Positions 1-5,386 of a stretch of DNA of 6,643 nucleotides are shown here, piece after piece. The stretch comes from Microcaldota archaeon (GTDB lineage Archaea > Iainarchaeota > Iainarchaeia > JAADDC01): positions 1-6,643 of the forward strand of contig JALTCQ010000086.1 in NCBI GenBank assembly GCA_027074515.1, in the 5' to 3' direction. A program made the position numbers and the translations under genes. Every line of letters begins with the position of its first letter. Position 1 is the stretch's first letter. The notes under the pieces are model-generated. The model was not told the origin of the DNA, did no database searches, and saw only the letters and a program-made list of their open reading frames with translations.

Positions 1-510
1 ACAACGCCGGAGTCAGCCACTTCGTCCATCATCGACCTCTTCTTCCTCAAGCTGCTCCGCGCCATGGGTGTCCCTGCCACGATGGAGTCACTCCTGGATA
101 TGTACGCTTCCTCACAGTTCGTTTCCGCCGACGTTTCCGCTGGCTACGATCCGCTCTACGGCGACCTCTACGACAAGGACAACGCTCCTCGCCTCGGTTC
201 TGGCATCGTGATCTCCAAGTACACTGGCTCCGGCGGTAAGTATTATGGTAGTGAGGCCAGTGCGGAGTACGTTGCTTTCATCAGAAAGATCTTGGAGGAC
301 TCTGAGATACCGTATCAGTCCGGAACACTCGGGAAGGTGGGCAAGGGCGGTGGCGGCACTGTTGCCGTGTATTTCGCCCGTCGCGGTGCCAACGTCGTCG
401 ATATGGGCATCCCCGTTCTGTCAATGCACGCACCCACCGAGGTAGCTGCAGTAGCGGACGTAGAAACAGCGTACAGGGCGTATAAAGCGTTCTACGAGTG
501 GTTGGATTGA
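1..510 (+). CDS. M18 family (aspartyl-type) aminopeptidase, C-terminal part, 5' end outside window
   Basis: This is the last 169 codons of a zinc aminopeptidase; the frame is open from base 1 and stops at TGA 508-510. The M18 family removes N-terminal residues from peptides, usually as large cytosolic dodecamers, and would act here in peptide turnover. Visible are the SADVSAGYDP segment (fragment residues 42-51), whose Asp corresponds to a family metal ligand, then KYTGSGGKYYGSEA (73-86), the glycine-rich loop LGKVGKGGGGT (110-120) and MGIPVLSMHAPTE (135-147), whose His143 matches the conserved C-terminal metal-ligand histidine. The pattern resembles the bacterial/archaeal M18 branch (Thermotoga-like) more than eukaryotic DNPEP, which has SADVAHAVHPN. 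The ATG at 64 is internal (residue 22) and should not be taken as the start. The N-terminal metal ligands lie outside the window. M42 peptidases are a related alternative, but the MH...E ending favours M18. Confidence 0.84.
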   Translation, partial: TTPESATSSIIDLFFLKLLRAMGVPATMESLLDMYASSQFVSADVSAGYDPLYGDLYDKDNAPRLGSGIVISKYTGSGGKYYGSEASAEYVAFIRKILEDSEIPYQSGTLGKVGKGGGGTVAVYFARRGANVVDMGIPVLSMHAPTEVAAVADVETAYRAYKAFYEWLD

Positions 511-514
511 GCTC

Positions 515-572
515 AGGACAGAGTGGTTTCATCACCGTTCAGGGGCTGTCCTCATCATCGCTCATTTTATTT
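515..572 (+). terminator. inverted repeat plus T-rich tract after the aminopeptidase gene
   Basis: A perfect 7-bp inverted repeat, AGGACAG (515-521) and CTGTCCT (546-552), encloses a 24-base loop that can itself pair weakly (GGT 525-527 with ACC 534-536). About 12 bases later the coding strand turns T-rich (564-572). It starts 5 bases after the stop codon, so it may end or stabilise the aminopeptidase transcript. Archaeal terminators rely mainly on T tracts, so the stem may be incidental. Confidence 0.35.
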
Positions 573-597
573 TGAACCTCTTTCTTTTATTCAGGTG
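565..597 (+). promoter_or_regulatory. NMD3 promoter (TATA-like box) and Shine-Dalgarno
   Basis: TTTTAT at 565-570 lies about 35 bases before the NMD3 ATG, which predicts a transcript starting near 592-595. AGGTG at 593-597 is part of the archaeal GGAGGTGA consensus and leaves 5 bases before the ATG at 603, fixing that start. The leader would be very short, with the ribosome site almost at the mRNA 5' end. Confidence 0.45.
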
Positions 598-602
598 TTG
601 CT

Positions 603-1280
603 ATGAAGGTGTGCCCCCGCTGCGGGCGAACCGAAAAGGAAGTTCCATTCATCGGTTACTTCTGCCGTGATTGCTATCTTAAAGAGCACGAGGTGGTTCA
701 CGTTCCGAAGCGCCTGAAGATCCTCTACTGCCCTCGCTGCGAGAGAATCTATACGGATCGCTGGACAGAGTTTTCACTTGAAACGTTATCTGAGTGGCTG
801 CGCAAGAAAATAAAGACGGATCTTGAAGGCGCTCAGCTGAGCTTCTCCTTCCCCGAAGTTTCAGAGGATGGTATTTCGTTCCTTTACGTTGCTAGGGGCG
901 CTATCGAGGGCGTTCCCGTGGAGGTTCACGGCGAGGGCAAGATCCGCGTGGAAAAACAGCTATGCCCCCGTTGTGCAAGGGAATCTGGCGGGTACTACGA
1001 AGCTGTCATTCAGGTGCGCGGCGGTGATTTTGTGCGTATGGCTGATCTCGTTGCCCGCGCCGTTGAAAAGGAGCCAGACCGTTATGCCTTCGTTTCAAAG
1101 GTTGTGGAGCGCAGGGAGGGTATAGATCTGTATGTGGGTTCTAGAAAGGCGGCGGATCGCGTGGCAAAGAAATTTGAGAAGAAGTACGGTGCAAGAGTCG
1201 TCCGCTCACACACTCTCGTTACTGAGAAAAACGGAAAGAAGCTATATCGCCTCACAGTGGCTCTTCATTTCCCAGAATGA
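603..1280 (+). CDS. archaeal NMD3-type 50S ribosomal subunit biogenesis protein
   Basis: This 225-aa protein opens with MKVCPRCGRTEKEVPFIGYFCRDC, shown here in two halves: C4-x2-C7 (CPRC) and C21-x2-C24 (CRDC). Two more CPRC knuckles follow at C43/C46 and C121/C124, giving the paired zinc-binding modules typical of the NMD3 N-terminus, with an alpha/beta part after residue 130. In eukaryotes Nmd3 binds the 60S subunit late in assembly and carries it to the export receptor. Archaeal forms lack the C-terminal shuttling region and are inferred to act in large-subunit maturation or quality control. The protein ends at residue 225 with no extension, consistent with an archaeal form. The start is supported by AGGTG 5 bases upstream. 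The last 29 bp overlap the 3' end of the convergent phosphoesterase gene. The family call is firm from the cysteine pattern and opening sequence; the exact role in archaea is inference. Confidence 0.85.
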   Translation: MKVCPRCGRTEKEVPFIGYFCRDCYLKEHEVVHVPKRLKILYCPRCERIYTDRWTEFSLETLSEWLRKKIKTDLEGAQLSFSFPEVSEDGISFLYVARGAIEGVPVEVHGEGKIRVEKQLCPRCARESGGYYEAVIQVRGGDFVRMADLVARAVEKEPDRYAFVSKVVERREGIDLYVGSRKAADRVAKKFEKKYGARVVRSHTLVTEKNGKKLYRLTVALHFPE

Positions 1281-1848
1281 GCAGCTTGCCCTTTCTTCCC
1301 GCGTTTATTGCAGTAGTCTTTCCGATCTTTTCCACTACGCCGGCCCGCTCGTGGACATGGGCCACCACAGCGTATTCTGGCTGATACGTGTCTATGTACC
1401 AGCGTATCGCATCAGATCCTACATCTCTTCCATCCACAGTTCTTGCCAGCGTGGTCCCTGCCGGTGGACAGTGTGAGACGAAGATATCCGTCTCCCCAAG
1501 CCTTTCCAGTATCCTGTATGCGTATTCTTCCTCCCAGTCGAAGGCAGAGTGCCAGGGTGTCGTCTTCGTTCCGCCAATTCCTCCAATTCTAAGTTCTTCA
1601 CACTCCAAAACCCTGCCGTGAACGTAGTTTGGGAAAAGGGCCGCTATCTTTTCAGGCGTCTCGTTGTTGCCCGGCACGATGTATATTTTGTCCAGATACG
1701 GCCTCATGATCTCGTATGCTTCCTTAATGCCCTTTTCGTTGTATGTAAGGTCCCCTGCACAGATGTAGCAATCTGCTTCTTCTTGGAGGAGGGCGCGCAG
1801 GGTCGTCCAGTCGTTATGTATATCGCTGAACGCCAGAACTCGCACCAT
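1252..1848 (-). CDS. calcineurin-like metallophosphoesterase (Icc/COG2129-like)
   Basis: This 198-aa protein has a complete set of metallophosphoesterase motifs in order: DIH (D9, H11), GD (D33), GNNE (N61 in the GNHD/E position), SH (H126) and a terminal HVH (H164, H166). These residues build the two-metal site that hydrolyses phosphoester bonds. The canonical GHxH is AHVH here, so the glycine is replaced but both histidines remain. Proteins of this type are soluble, and the natural substrate is unknown for most archaeal members; I cannot name one. The start is well placed: AGGAG (1856-1852 on the minus strand) lies 3 bases before the ATG, and the first motif follows at residue 9 as usual. 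The gene diverges from the FdhD-like gene and its 3' end overlaps the end of NMD3 by 29 bp. Enzyme class is confident; substrate is open. Confidence 0.9.
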   Translation of the reverse strand: MVRVLAFSDIHNDWTTLRALLQEEADCYICAGDLTYNEKGIKEAYEIMRPYLDKIYIVPGNNETPEKIAALFPNYVHGRVLECEELRIGGIGGTKTTPWHSAFDWEEEYAYRILERLGETDIFVSHCPPAGTTLARTVDGRDVGSDAIRWYIDTYQPEYAVVAHVHERAGVVEKIGKTTAINAGRKGKLLILGNEEPL

Positions 1849-1851
1849 GAT

Positions 1852-1878
1852 CTCCTATTAAAGCTATCGGTCTAAAAG
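1852..1878 (-). promoter_or_regulatory. promoter and Shine-Dalgarno of the phosphoesterase gene
   Basis: On the minus strand TTTTAGA (1877-1871) lies about 26 bases before the ATG, with AGGAG at 1856-1852, 3 bases from the start codon. The TATA spacing alone would predict a leaderless transcript, yet a Shine-Dalgarno is present, so the real box may lie further upstream. It sits in the 110-bp divergent spacer (1849-1958), which otherwise holds only the opposing fdhD promoter. Confidence 0.35.
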
Positions 1879-1919
1879 CCTAACCGCAGCGATCCGAAAA
1901 TTCACCATCCGTATGGCTT

Positions 1920-1958
1920 CTAATAAGAACTCTTGAGCACCCATCTATTACGGGGCGG
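1920..1958 (+). promoter_or_regulatory. putative promoter of the FdhD-like gene
   Basis: An A/T block CTAATAAG (1920-1927) is about 35 bases before ATG 1959, so a transcript would begin around 1945-1950. Just before the ATG is the G-rich GGGGCGG (1952-1958), a poor and too-close Shine-Dalgarno. No in-frame ATG, GTG or TTG exists between the upstream TAA at 1881 and 1959, so the start must be 1959, the adjacent 1962, or later. Confidence 0.35.
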
Positions 1959-2702
1959 ATGATGGAGGCGACGAGAGGAGTCAAGGGAGTCGTTATTAAC
2001 GACGATGCGCGTTCCAGCTCTTGGGTAACAGTGCCAAACGTTTTTTACTACGATCTCTACGTGAACGGGGAACACATAGACGAGCTTCGCGCCATGCCCT
2101 TTGGTCTTGCGGAGCTGGCCATCGGTTATCTTGTTTCCAACGCGTATATTGAGGATGCGCAGATCATAGAGAACATATCTGTGAGTTCGGATCGCATAGA
2201 CGTTAGCGCGGATTCTGAGTTCGATTTCAAGTACCAATACTACAAGGAGAAGGGCATTAAGCCCTTGGATAGCATCAAGTTGGACAAAATAACCTCTAAT
2301 TATCAAGTACCCTATTCCAAGATTCTCCAGAAGATCGGCATGGCAAGGGAGCGGGCTGTTCTTTCCAAGGAGGTTGCTGGTACAACTTTCGCCTTCGTTT
2401 CCGATTATAACGGACTCTTTTACATAGCAGAGGACGTTTATCCCGACTCTGCTTTTTACAAGGCTGTTGGGAAGGCGATTACGCAGAACTTTGACTTCCG
2501 CAGGTCTTTTGTTGTGGTTCAAGACGTTCTGACGCCGGAGATTCTTGTTTACTCTGCTTGTGTTGGCGTGCCGATCGTGGGCAGTCTGCGTGGTATTCCT
2601 TCCCTCTCCGTGAGCATAGCCGAGAACGTTTCTGGCCAAACCACGTTCCTTGAAAACGGTGGCACCGTGACCGTCCTTACCAACCCGCAAAGAATTATAT
2701 AA
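1959..2702 (+). CDS. divergent FdhD-like protein lacking the catalytic cysteines
   Basis: This 247-aa protein is related to FdhD, the sulfurtransferase that moves sulfur from IscS to the molybdenum cofactor of formate dehydrogenase. The N-terminal part is typical (LYVNGEHIDELRAMPFGLAE, residues 33-52, then LAIGYLVSNAYI, 53-64). The C-terminal part keeps the fold landmarks: AGTTFAF (140-146) where FdhD has TGGxHxA, EDV (159-161) where it has EDVGRHNA, and VGVPIVGS (202-209) followed by SLSVSIAENVSGQTTF (215-230) where it has GxPxxxS and LAVExAexxGxTL. However, the CxxC needed for sulfur transfer is absent: the only cysteine in the protein is C201, and the RHN and SGR motifs are lost too. No formate dehydrogenase gene is visible here. 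It may therefore bind a nucleotide or pterin cofactor without transferring sulfur, or do something else. The family call is fair; function is open. The stop codon is part of the transporter's TATA box. Confidence 0.7.
   Translation: MMEATRGVKGVVINDDARSSSWVTVPNVFYYDLYVNGEHIDELRAMPFGLAELAIGYLVSNAYIEDAQIIENISVSSDRIDVSADSEFDFKYQYYKEKGIKPLDSIKLDKITSNYQVPYSKILQKIGMARERAVLSKEVAGTTFAFVSDYNGLFYIAEDVYPDSAFYKAVGKAITQNFDFRRSFVVVQDVLTPEILVYSACVGVPIVGSLRGIPSLSVSIAENVSGQTTFLENGGTVTVLTNPQRII
2694..2701 (+). promoter_or_regulatory. TATA box of the transporter gene, overlapping the fdhD-like stop codon
   Basis: ATTATATA at 2694-2701 covers the last two sense codons and the TAA (2700-2702) of the FdhD-like gene. 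Its centre is about 23 bases before GTG 2721, the spacing expected between an archaeal TATA box and the transcription start. No Shine-Dalgarno precedes the GTG, so a leaderless mRNA is the simplest reading. Confidence 0.55.
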
Positions 2703-2720
2703 CCCCCGCCAATATCCTAT

Positions 2721-3848
2721 GTGGCTCGCGATCTTGGTTTTTGGGAGGCTGTGTTCATCATCGTTGGCACGCAGATCGGCGCGGGAATTCTTGCTCTCCC
2801 CTATGTTCTTGCACATCTTGGCTACTTCTGGGGGGCCGTGGTGCTCTTTACTGCTGCTTTCTTCTCCACATTAACTGCAATAATGCTCGTAGAGGCTTTG
2901 TATCTTTCCAACCCAAACTACCACTACTTTGATCTGGCGTCGCGGTACTTGGGCGGTTGGGGCAAGGTGCTCGTCCTTCTCATACTCTACGCGGGCTACG
3001 GAGCTATGCTCGCCTACGTTTCTGCTCTCGGGGAAGTAATGGCAGCCACTGCACAGCACTACGGATGGACGGGGCTTGAAAGTCCCGTTTCATGGGCTGT
3101 CGGATTTTGGGCAGTGATTTCCTTTGCAGCGCTCTTTGGTCTTCGCTCTTCCGGCGGTCTGGAGTCCATCTTGTCTTTCATCATCGTGCTACTTGTCCTC
3201 ACGATCTTCGTTTGGTCCATACCCCATTCACACCCATACCTTGGCAGATTTGATCTTCCTGCGTTTGTCACAGCCTTTTCCGTGGCCATCTTCGCGTTCT
3301 ATTCCCATAGCATCATTCCCGAGATCGTCCGCGGCGTGCGGAATATGGGGAAGACCGTATGGGCAATAATCGCAGCGTTCTCTGCCGCGTTCCTCCTTTA
3401 CACCTTGTTCTCCTACGCGCTCATGGGGGTTCTCGGGGAGAACATGCCGGAGATCGGGACACTCGGTCTGAGCAAGCTCCTGGATCCAGATATTGCGTTC
3501 ATTGGCTTTCTTTTCCCGCTTCTCACGGTGCTAACATCCTTCTTTTCGGCTTCTGTAGCGCAAACGGATATTCTTAATGAGGTTTTTAGAAACAGACTAG
3601 TTGCGTGGGTTCTTGCAGTGTTCCCCGCGTTTCTTGTTTATCTTTTGGGCTACGGCGGCTTCGTGAAGGTGATCGCTCTCGCATCCCTGGGTATGCTTGC
3701 CGCTGCAGGCATTATCCCACCGCTCGTGCTGAAAAGGGCGAGAGAAGAGAAGGGCCGCCGTCTTACTCCAATATCTGACGGACTGATTAACGTTACGATC
3801 GCGCTTTACGGACTGATGTTCTTTGCAACGCTCGTGGCAGCAATATGA
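2721..3848 (+). CDS. amino-acid permease, AAAP/tyrosine-tryptophan permease-like superfamily
   Basis: This 375-aa protein has about 11 hydrophobic helices at roughly residues 9-30, 36-61, 81-110, 124-141, 147-167, 180-200, 212-238, 258-280, 293-311, 316-338 and 354-374. The first helix carries VGTQIGAGILALP (15-27), the broken-helix substrate and ion site of LeuT-fold AAAP/HAAAP (SLC32/36/38-type) transporters. Helix 6 carries FYSHSIIPEI (193-202), where the family has a comparable F-H-x-x-x-P motif. It should import amino acids with H+ or Na+; aromatic or neutral substrates are possible but not determined. The start is GTG 2721: the frame has a stop at 2700-2702 and no other standard start before the first helix. 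An out-of-frame ATG overlaps it at 2719. The TATA box 23 bases upstream and the lack of a Shine-Dalgarno suggest leaderless translation. It ends 13 bp from the convergent FBPA gene. Confidence 0.82.
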   Translation: MARDLGFWEAVFIIVGTQIGAGILALPYVLAHLGYFWGAVVLFTAAFFSTLTAIMLVEALYLSNPNYHYFDLASRYLGGWGKVLVLLILYAGYGAMLAYVSALGEVMAATAQHYGWTGLESPVSWAVGFWAVISFAALFGLRSSGGLESILSFIIVLLVLTIFVWSIPHSHPYLGRFDLPAFVTAFSVAIFAFYSHSIIPEIVRGVRNMGKTVWAIIAAFSAAFLLYTLFSYALMGVLGENMPEIGTLGLSKLLDPDIAFIGFLFPLLTVLTSFFSASVAQTDILNEVFRNRLVAWVLAVFPAFLVYLLGYGGFVKVIALASLGMLAAAGIIPPLVLKRAREEKGRRLTPISDGLINVTIALYGLMFFATLVAAI

Positions 3849-3849
3849 T

Positions 3850-3854
3850 AAAAA
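3850..3854 (-). terminator. short T run after the FBP aldolase/phosphatase gene
   Basis: On the minus strand five T residues (3854-3850) follow the FBPA stop (TAA, 3864-3862) by 7 bases, inside the 13-bp gap between convergent genes. A T run is the usual archaeal termination signal, but this one is minimal. No matching T tract follows the transporter on the plus strand, so its transcript may run antisense into the FBPA 3' end. Confidence 0.25.
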
Positions 3855-3861
3855 TTGGGGG

Positions 3862-4956
3862 TTAGAGGGGCTGGAACCTGCCCTCCAGCTTCTTGAGAAC
3901 TTCTGGGAGCGTTGTGTACTCCATCTCGTTCTCTGCAAGGCGGTGTGGCTCAAAGGGTCCGTGGCGGCGCATGTAGTCCGCCACCGCGTTGGCCATCTCC
4001 CTTGCTCTGTCAAACGCGGGGTCGTCGAACATGTCCACTGGTCCCTCAAGCATTCCGTTGGCGATCTGGAAGCCCATGGCTATGACCCTTGGCGGACCGT
4101 CGAAGCGCGTCGGGTGCGCGTCCCTAAACGCAACGGGCATGAGCGGACCGTTGTGGGATCCTCTCATCCAGCCCTGGACGAGATGCGGGAATGAGAACGG
4201 TTCGAGGACCTCGCCCACCGCTGGGAAGCCGTGCTGAGCGCGGACAATCATCACTGGGTCGTCCTTGCCCACGTACTTCCCTGCTATCTGGTTCAGGAGG
4301 TCCGTGGATGTTACTGCAGCCACCTCGCCGTCGCTCTTGCGGAAGACGGACTTTATGACGTAGCGGCCCGGTTGTCCAATAAGGGCGAGCATGTCGTACA
4401 TCTCTTCAGGCGTTCTGAAGCGGACTTTGCGGTGTGCCTTGACGTCGTGGACCTCGAACTCGAAGCCGTCGTGCATGCTTGGGTCAAAGACGAGGCCTGC
4501 CGTGTTGAATGGGTCTGCGAACATGCGGAAGAGCGGCAGGTTCCACGCGCCGGGCTCTGTCTTGTCAGCGGCAAATATGATCACCGGCTCTGAAGGTCTC
4601 TCCTCAAAGGCCATTTCGGCTACCCCTGGACCCATACCCTTCAGGTTTCCTGAGAAGGAGTCCTTGAGCAGGTCCTGACCTGCACCGTAGAGCTTGAGCT
4701 CCTTGGCCACTTCCGCGCACTGCTTGAACACGTCCCACGCGAGCCCGTGTATCTCTGGGTTCTCTATGAACTTGTCGTGGGTCATCACGAGTATCATGTC
4801 GTCGCCCACGTGACCCACGTAGTAGTCAAAGATCTTCCCATCCTCGCGTGCCTCTTCCAGCAGATCTTCTGCCGTGAGGAGCACGTCTGGGTGAACCGAC
4901 GAGTGGCCCGGGAAACCACCCACATCGGCCTTTATGACAGATAGCGTCACCTTCAT
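3862..4956 (-). CDS. fructose-1,6-bisphosphate aldolase/phosphatase (archaeal bifunctional FBPA)
   Basis: This 364-aa protein is full length for the archaeal FBPA family (about 365-385 aa). The single enzyme condenses DHAP and glyceraldehyde-3-phosphate to FBP and then dephosphorylates it to fructose-6-phosphate, making gluconeogenesis one-way. Signature features are KADVGGFPGHSSVHP (residues 9-23; D11 and H18 are metal or phosphate-site residues), GDD (51-53), ADKTEPGAWN (130-139), and GKYVGKDDP (226-234), where Y228 and K231 match the tyrosine and Schiff-base lysine of characterised enzymes (Y229/K232 in Sulfolobus numbering), with D232/D233 as further metal ligands. GWMRGSHNGP (262-271) is the substrate loop. 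The start is canonical (MKVTLSVIKAD), with GGTGA 5 bases upstream. No key residue is missing. It lies downstream of the small HTH/zinc-ribbon gene on the same strand but has its own promoter. Confidence 0.96.
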   Translation of the reverse strand: MKVTLSVIKADVGGFPGHSSVHPDVLLTAEDLLEEAREDGKIFDYYVGHVGDDMILVMTHDKFIENPEIHGLAWDVFKQCAEVAKELKLYGAGQDLLKDSFSGNLKGMGPGVAEMAFEERPSEPVIIFAADKTEPGAWNLPLFRMFADPFNTAGLVFDPSMHDGFEFEVHDVKAHRKVRFRTPEEMYDMLALIGQPGRYVIKSVFRKSDGEVAAVTSTDLLNQIAGKYVGKDDPVMIVRAQHGFPAVGEVLEPFSFPHLVQGWMRGSHNGPLMPVAFRDAHPTRFDGPPRVIAMGFQIANGMLEGPVDMFDDPAFDRAREMANAVADYMRRHGPFEPHRLAENEMEYTTLPEVLKKLEGRFQPL

Positions 4957-4961
4957 CTACA

Positions 4962-4995
4962 TCACCACAGAAAGAACGCGCTCCTTCTATAAAAT
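4962..4995 (-). promoter_or_regulatory. FBPA promoter and Shine-Dalgarno
   Basis: On the minus strand ATTTTATA (4995-4988) is a good archaeal TATA element about 35 bases before the FBPA start, predicting a leader of roughly 10-15 bases. GGTGA (4966-4962) is a Shine-Dalgarno segment 5 bases before the ATG. It shows FBPA can be transcribed apart from the upstream regulator gene. Confidence 0.55.
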
Positions 4996-5024
4996 GCTGA
5001 TTTTTGTGCCTATTTGGTGGTTAC

Positions 5025-5036
5025 AAAAGAGAAAAA
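5025..5036 (-). terminator. T-rich terminator after the HTH/zinc-ribbon gene
   Basis: Immediately after the regulator's stop codon (5041-5039) the minus strand reads TTTTT-CTC-TTTT (5036-5025) with no stem, the usual form of an archaeal intrinsic terminator. It lies 30 bases before the FBPA TATA box and so separates the two minus-strand genes. Confidence 0.5.
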
Positions 5037-5038
5037 GG

Positions 5039-5335
5039 TTAGTGTTTTCTCAGAGTTCTGATTCTGAATCTCGGAGGCTCCAACCACTGGGAATGGCAGC
5101 GCGGGCACTTGGAAGCAACCTTTGTGGACGGCTCAAAGACGTAACCGCACTTCTTGCATCTCTGCGGGATTATCTCCAGGCGCATGCCCTTTCTACGTAT
5201 TGCAAAGTTGATGTGGTCCAGTGCTTTCAACACCATGTGCCTATCAATCCCTAACGTTCTCGCAATCTCGTCGGGGCTGTAGTACGCGTCCGCATCCTTC
5301 AGGAAATCTATTATCTTCTGGGTTGCGGTCTTCAT
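5039..5335 (-). CDS. small winged-helix/zinc-ribbon predicted transcriptional regulator (COG3357-like)
   Basis: This 98-aa protein has an N-terminal helix-turn-helix (about 4-50, with SPDEIARTLGIDRHMVLKAL at 20-39 as helix-turn-helix core) and a C-terminal zinc ribbon with C60-x2-C63 (CKKC) and C77-x2-C80 (CPRC), ending in WLEPPRFRIRTLRKH, a basic tail. This arrangement matches the conserved archaeal family of HTH domains fused to a zinc ribbon; members are predicted regulators without an assigned target. The ATG at 5335 has no Shine-Dalgarno but has a TATA element about 28 bases upstream, so translation is probably leaderless. It diverges from the R15P isomerase-like gene across 51 bp and lies upstream of FBPA on the same strand. 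It could regulate one or both, or itself, but nothing in the sequence proves this. Confidence 0.8.
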   Translation of the reverse strand: MKTATQKIIDFLKDADAYYSPDEIARTLGIDRHMVLKALDHINFAIRRKGMRLEIIPQRCKKCGYVFEPSTKVASKCPRCHSQWLEPPRFRIRTLRKH

Positions 5336-5350
5336 CGCATAACATACGCG

Positions 5351-5358
5351 CCCATGGG
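5351..5358. promoter_or_regulatory. 8-bp palindrome CCCATGGG beside the shared TATA box
   Basis: CCCATGGG is a perfect palindrome that abuts the shared TATA element on the regulator side of the divergent spacer. A protein bound there could block or recruit TBP for both genes. It is short and may be chance; no second copy is seen in the FBPA promoter. Confidence 0.25.
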
Positions 5359-5368
5359 TTTTATAGTT
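5358..5368. promoter_or_regulatory. single TATA element facing both ways between two divergent genes
   Basis: GTTTTATAGTT (5358-5368) reads TTTTATA on the plus strand, centred about 24 bases before ATG 5387, and CTATAAAAC on the minus strand, about 28 bases before ATG 5335. Both distances fit leaderless transcripts. The minus-strand reading has an A-containing CCAAAC upstream that could act as a BRE; the plus-strand reading has no clear BRE. No second A/T-rich box exists in the 51-bp spacer. Confidence 0.55.
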
Positions 5369-5386
5369 TGGGGTGCATTTACGTTC

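Noticed and set aside
64..66. ATG 64 as start of the first gene
   Set aside because: The frame is open to base 1 and upstream residues continue the M18 sequence, so it is an internal methionine.
1849..1958. Possible small RNA in the longest intergenic gap
   Set aside because: I looked for C/D box motifs and tRNA-like folding and saw none; the divergent promoters account for the A/T-rich parts.
1920..2816. 298-codon open frame on the minus strand spanning the whole FdhD-like gene
   Set aside because: It is antisense to a recognisable FdhD-like protein and the start of the transporter. Its translation is rich in Arg, Asn, His and Val with no domain, and no plausible promoter or Shine-Dalgarno precedes it. 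It is a by-product of plus-strand codon use.
3597..4049. 150-codon minus-strand frame across the transporter/FBPA junction
   Set aside because: It crosses two well-supported genes in other frames and has Arg/Ser/Thr-rich, domain-free sequence.
4231..4593. 120-codon plus-strand frame inside FBPA
   Set aside because: Shadow of the FBPA gene, whose minus-strand product is complete and has all active-site residues.
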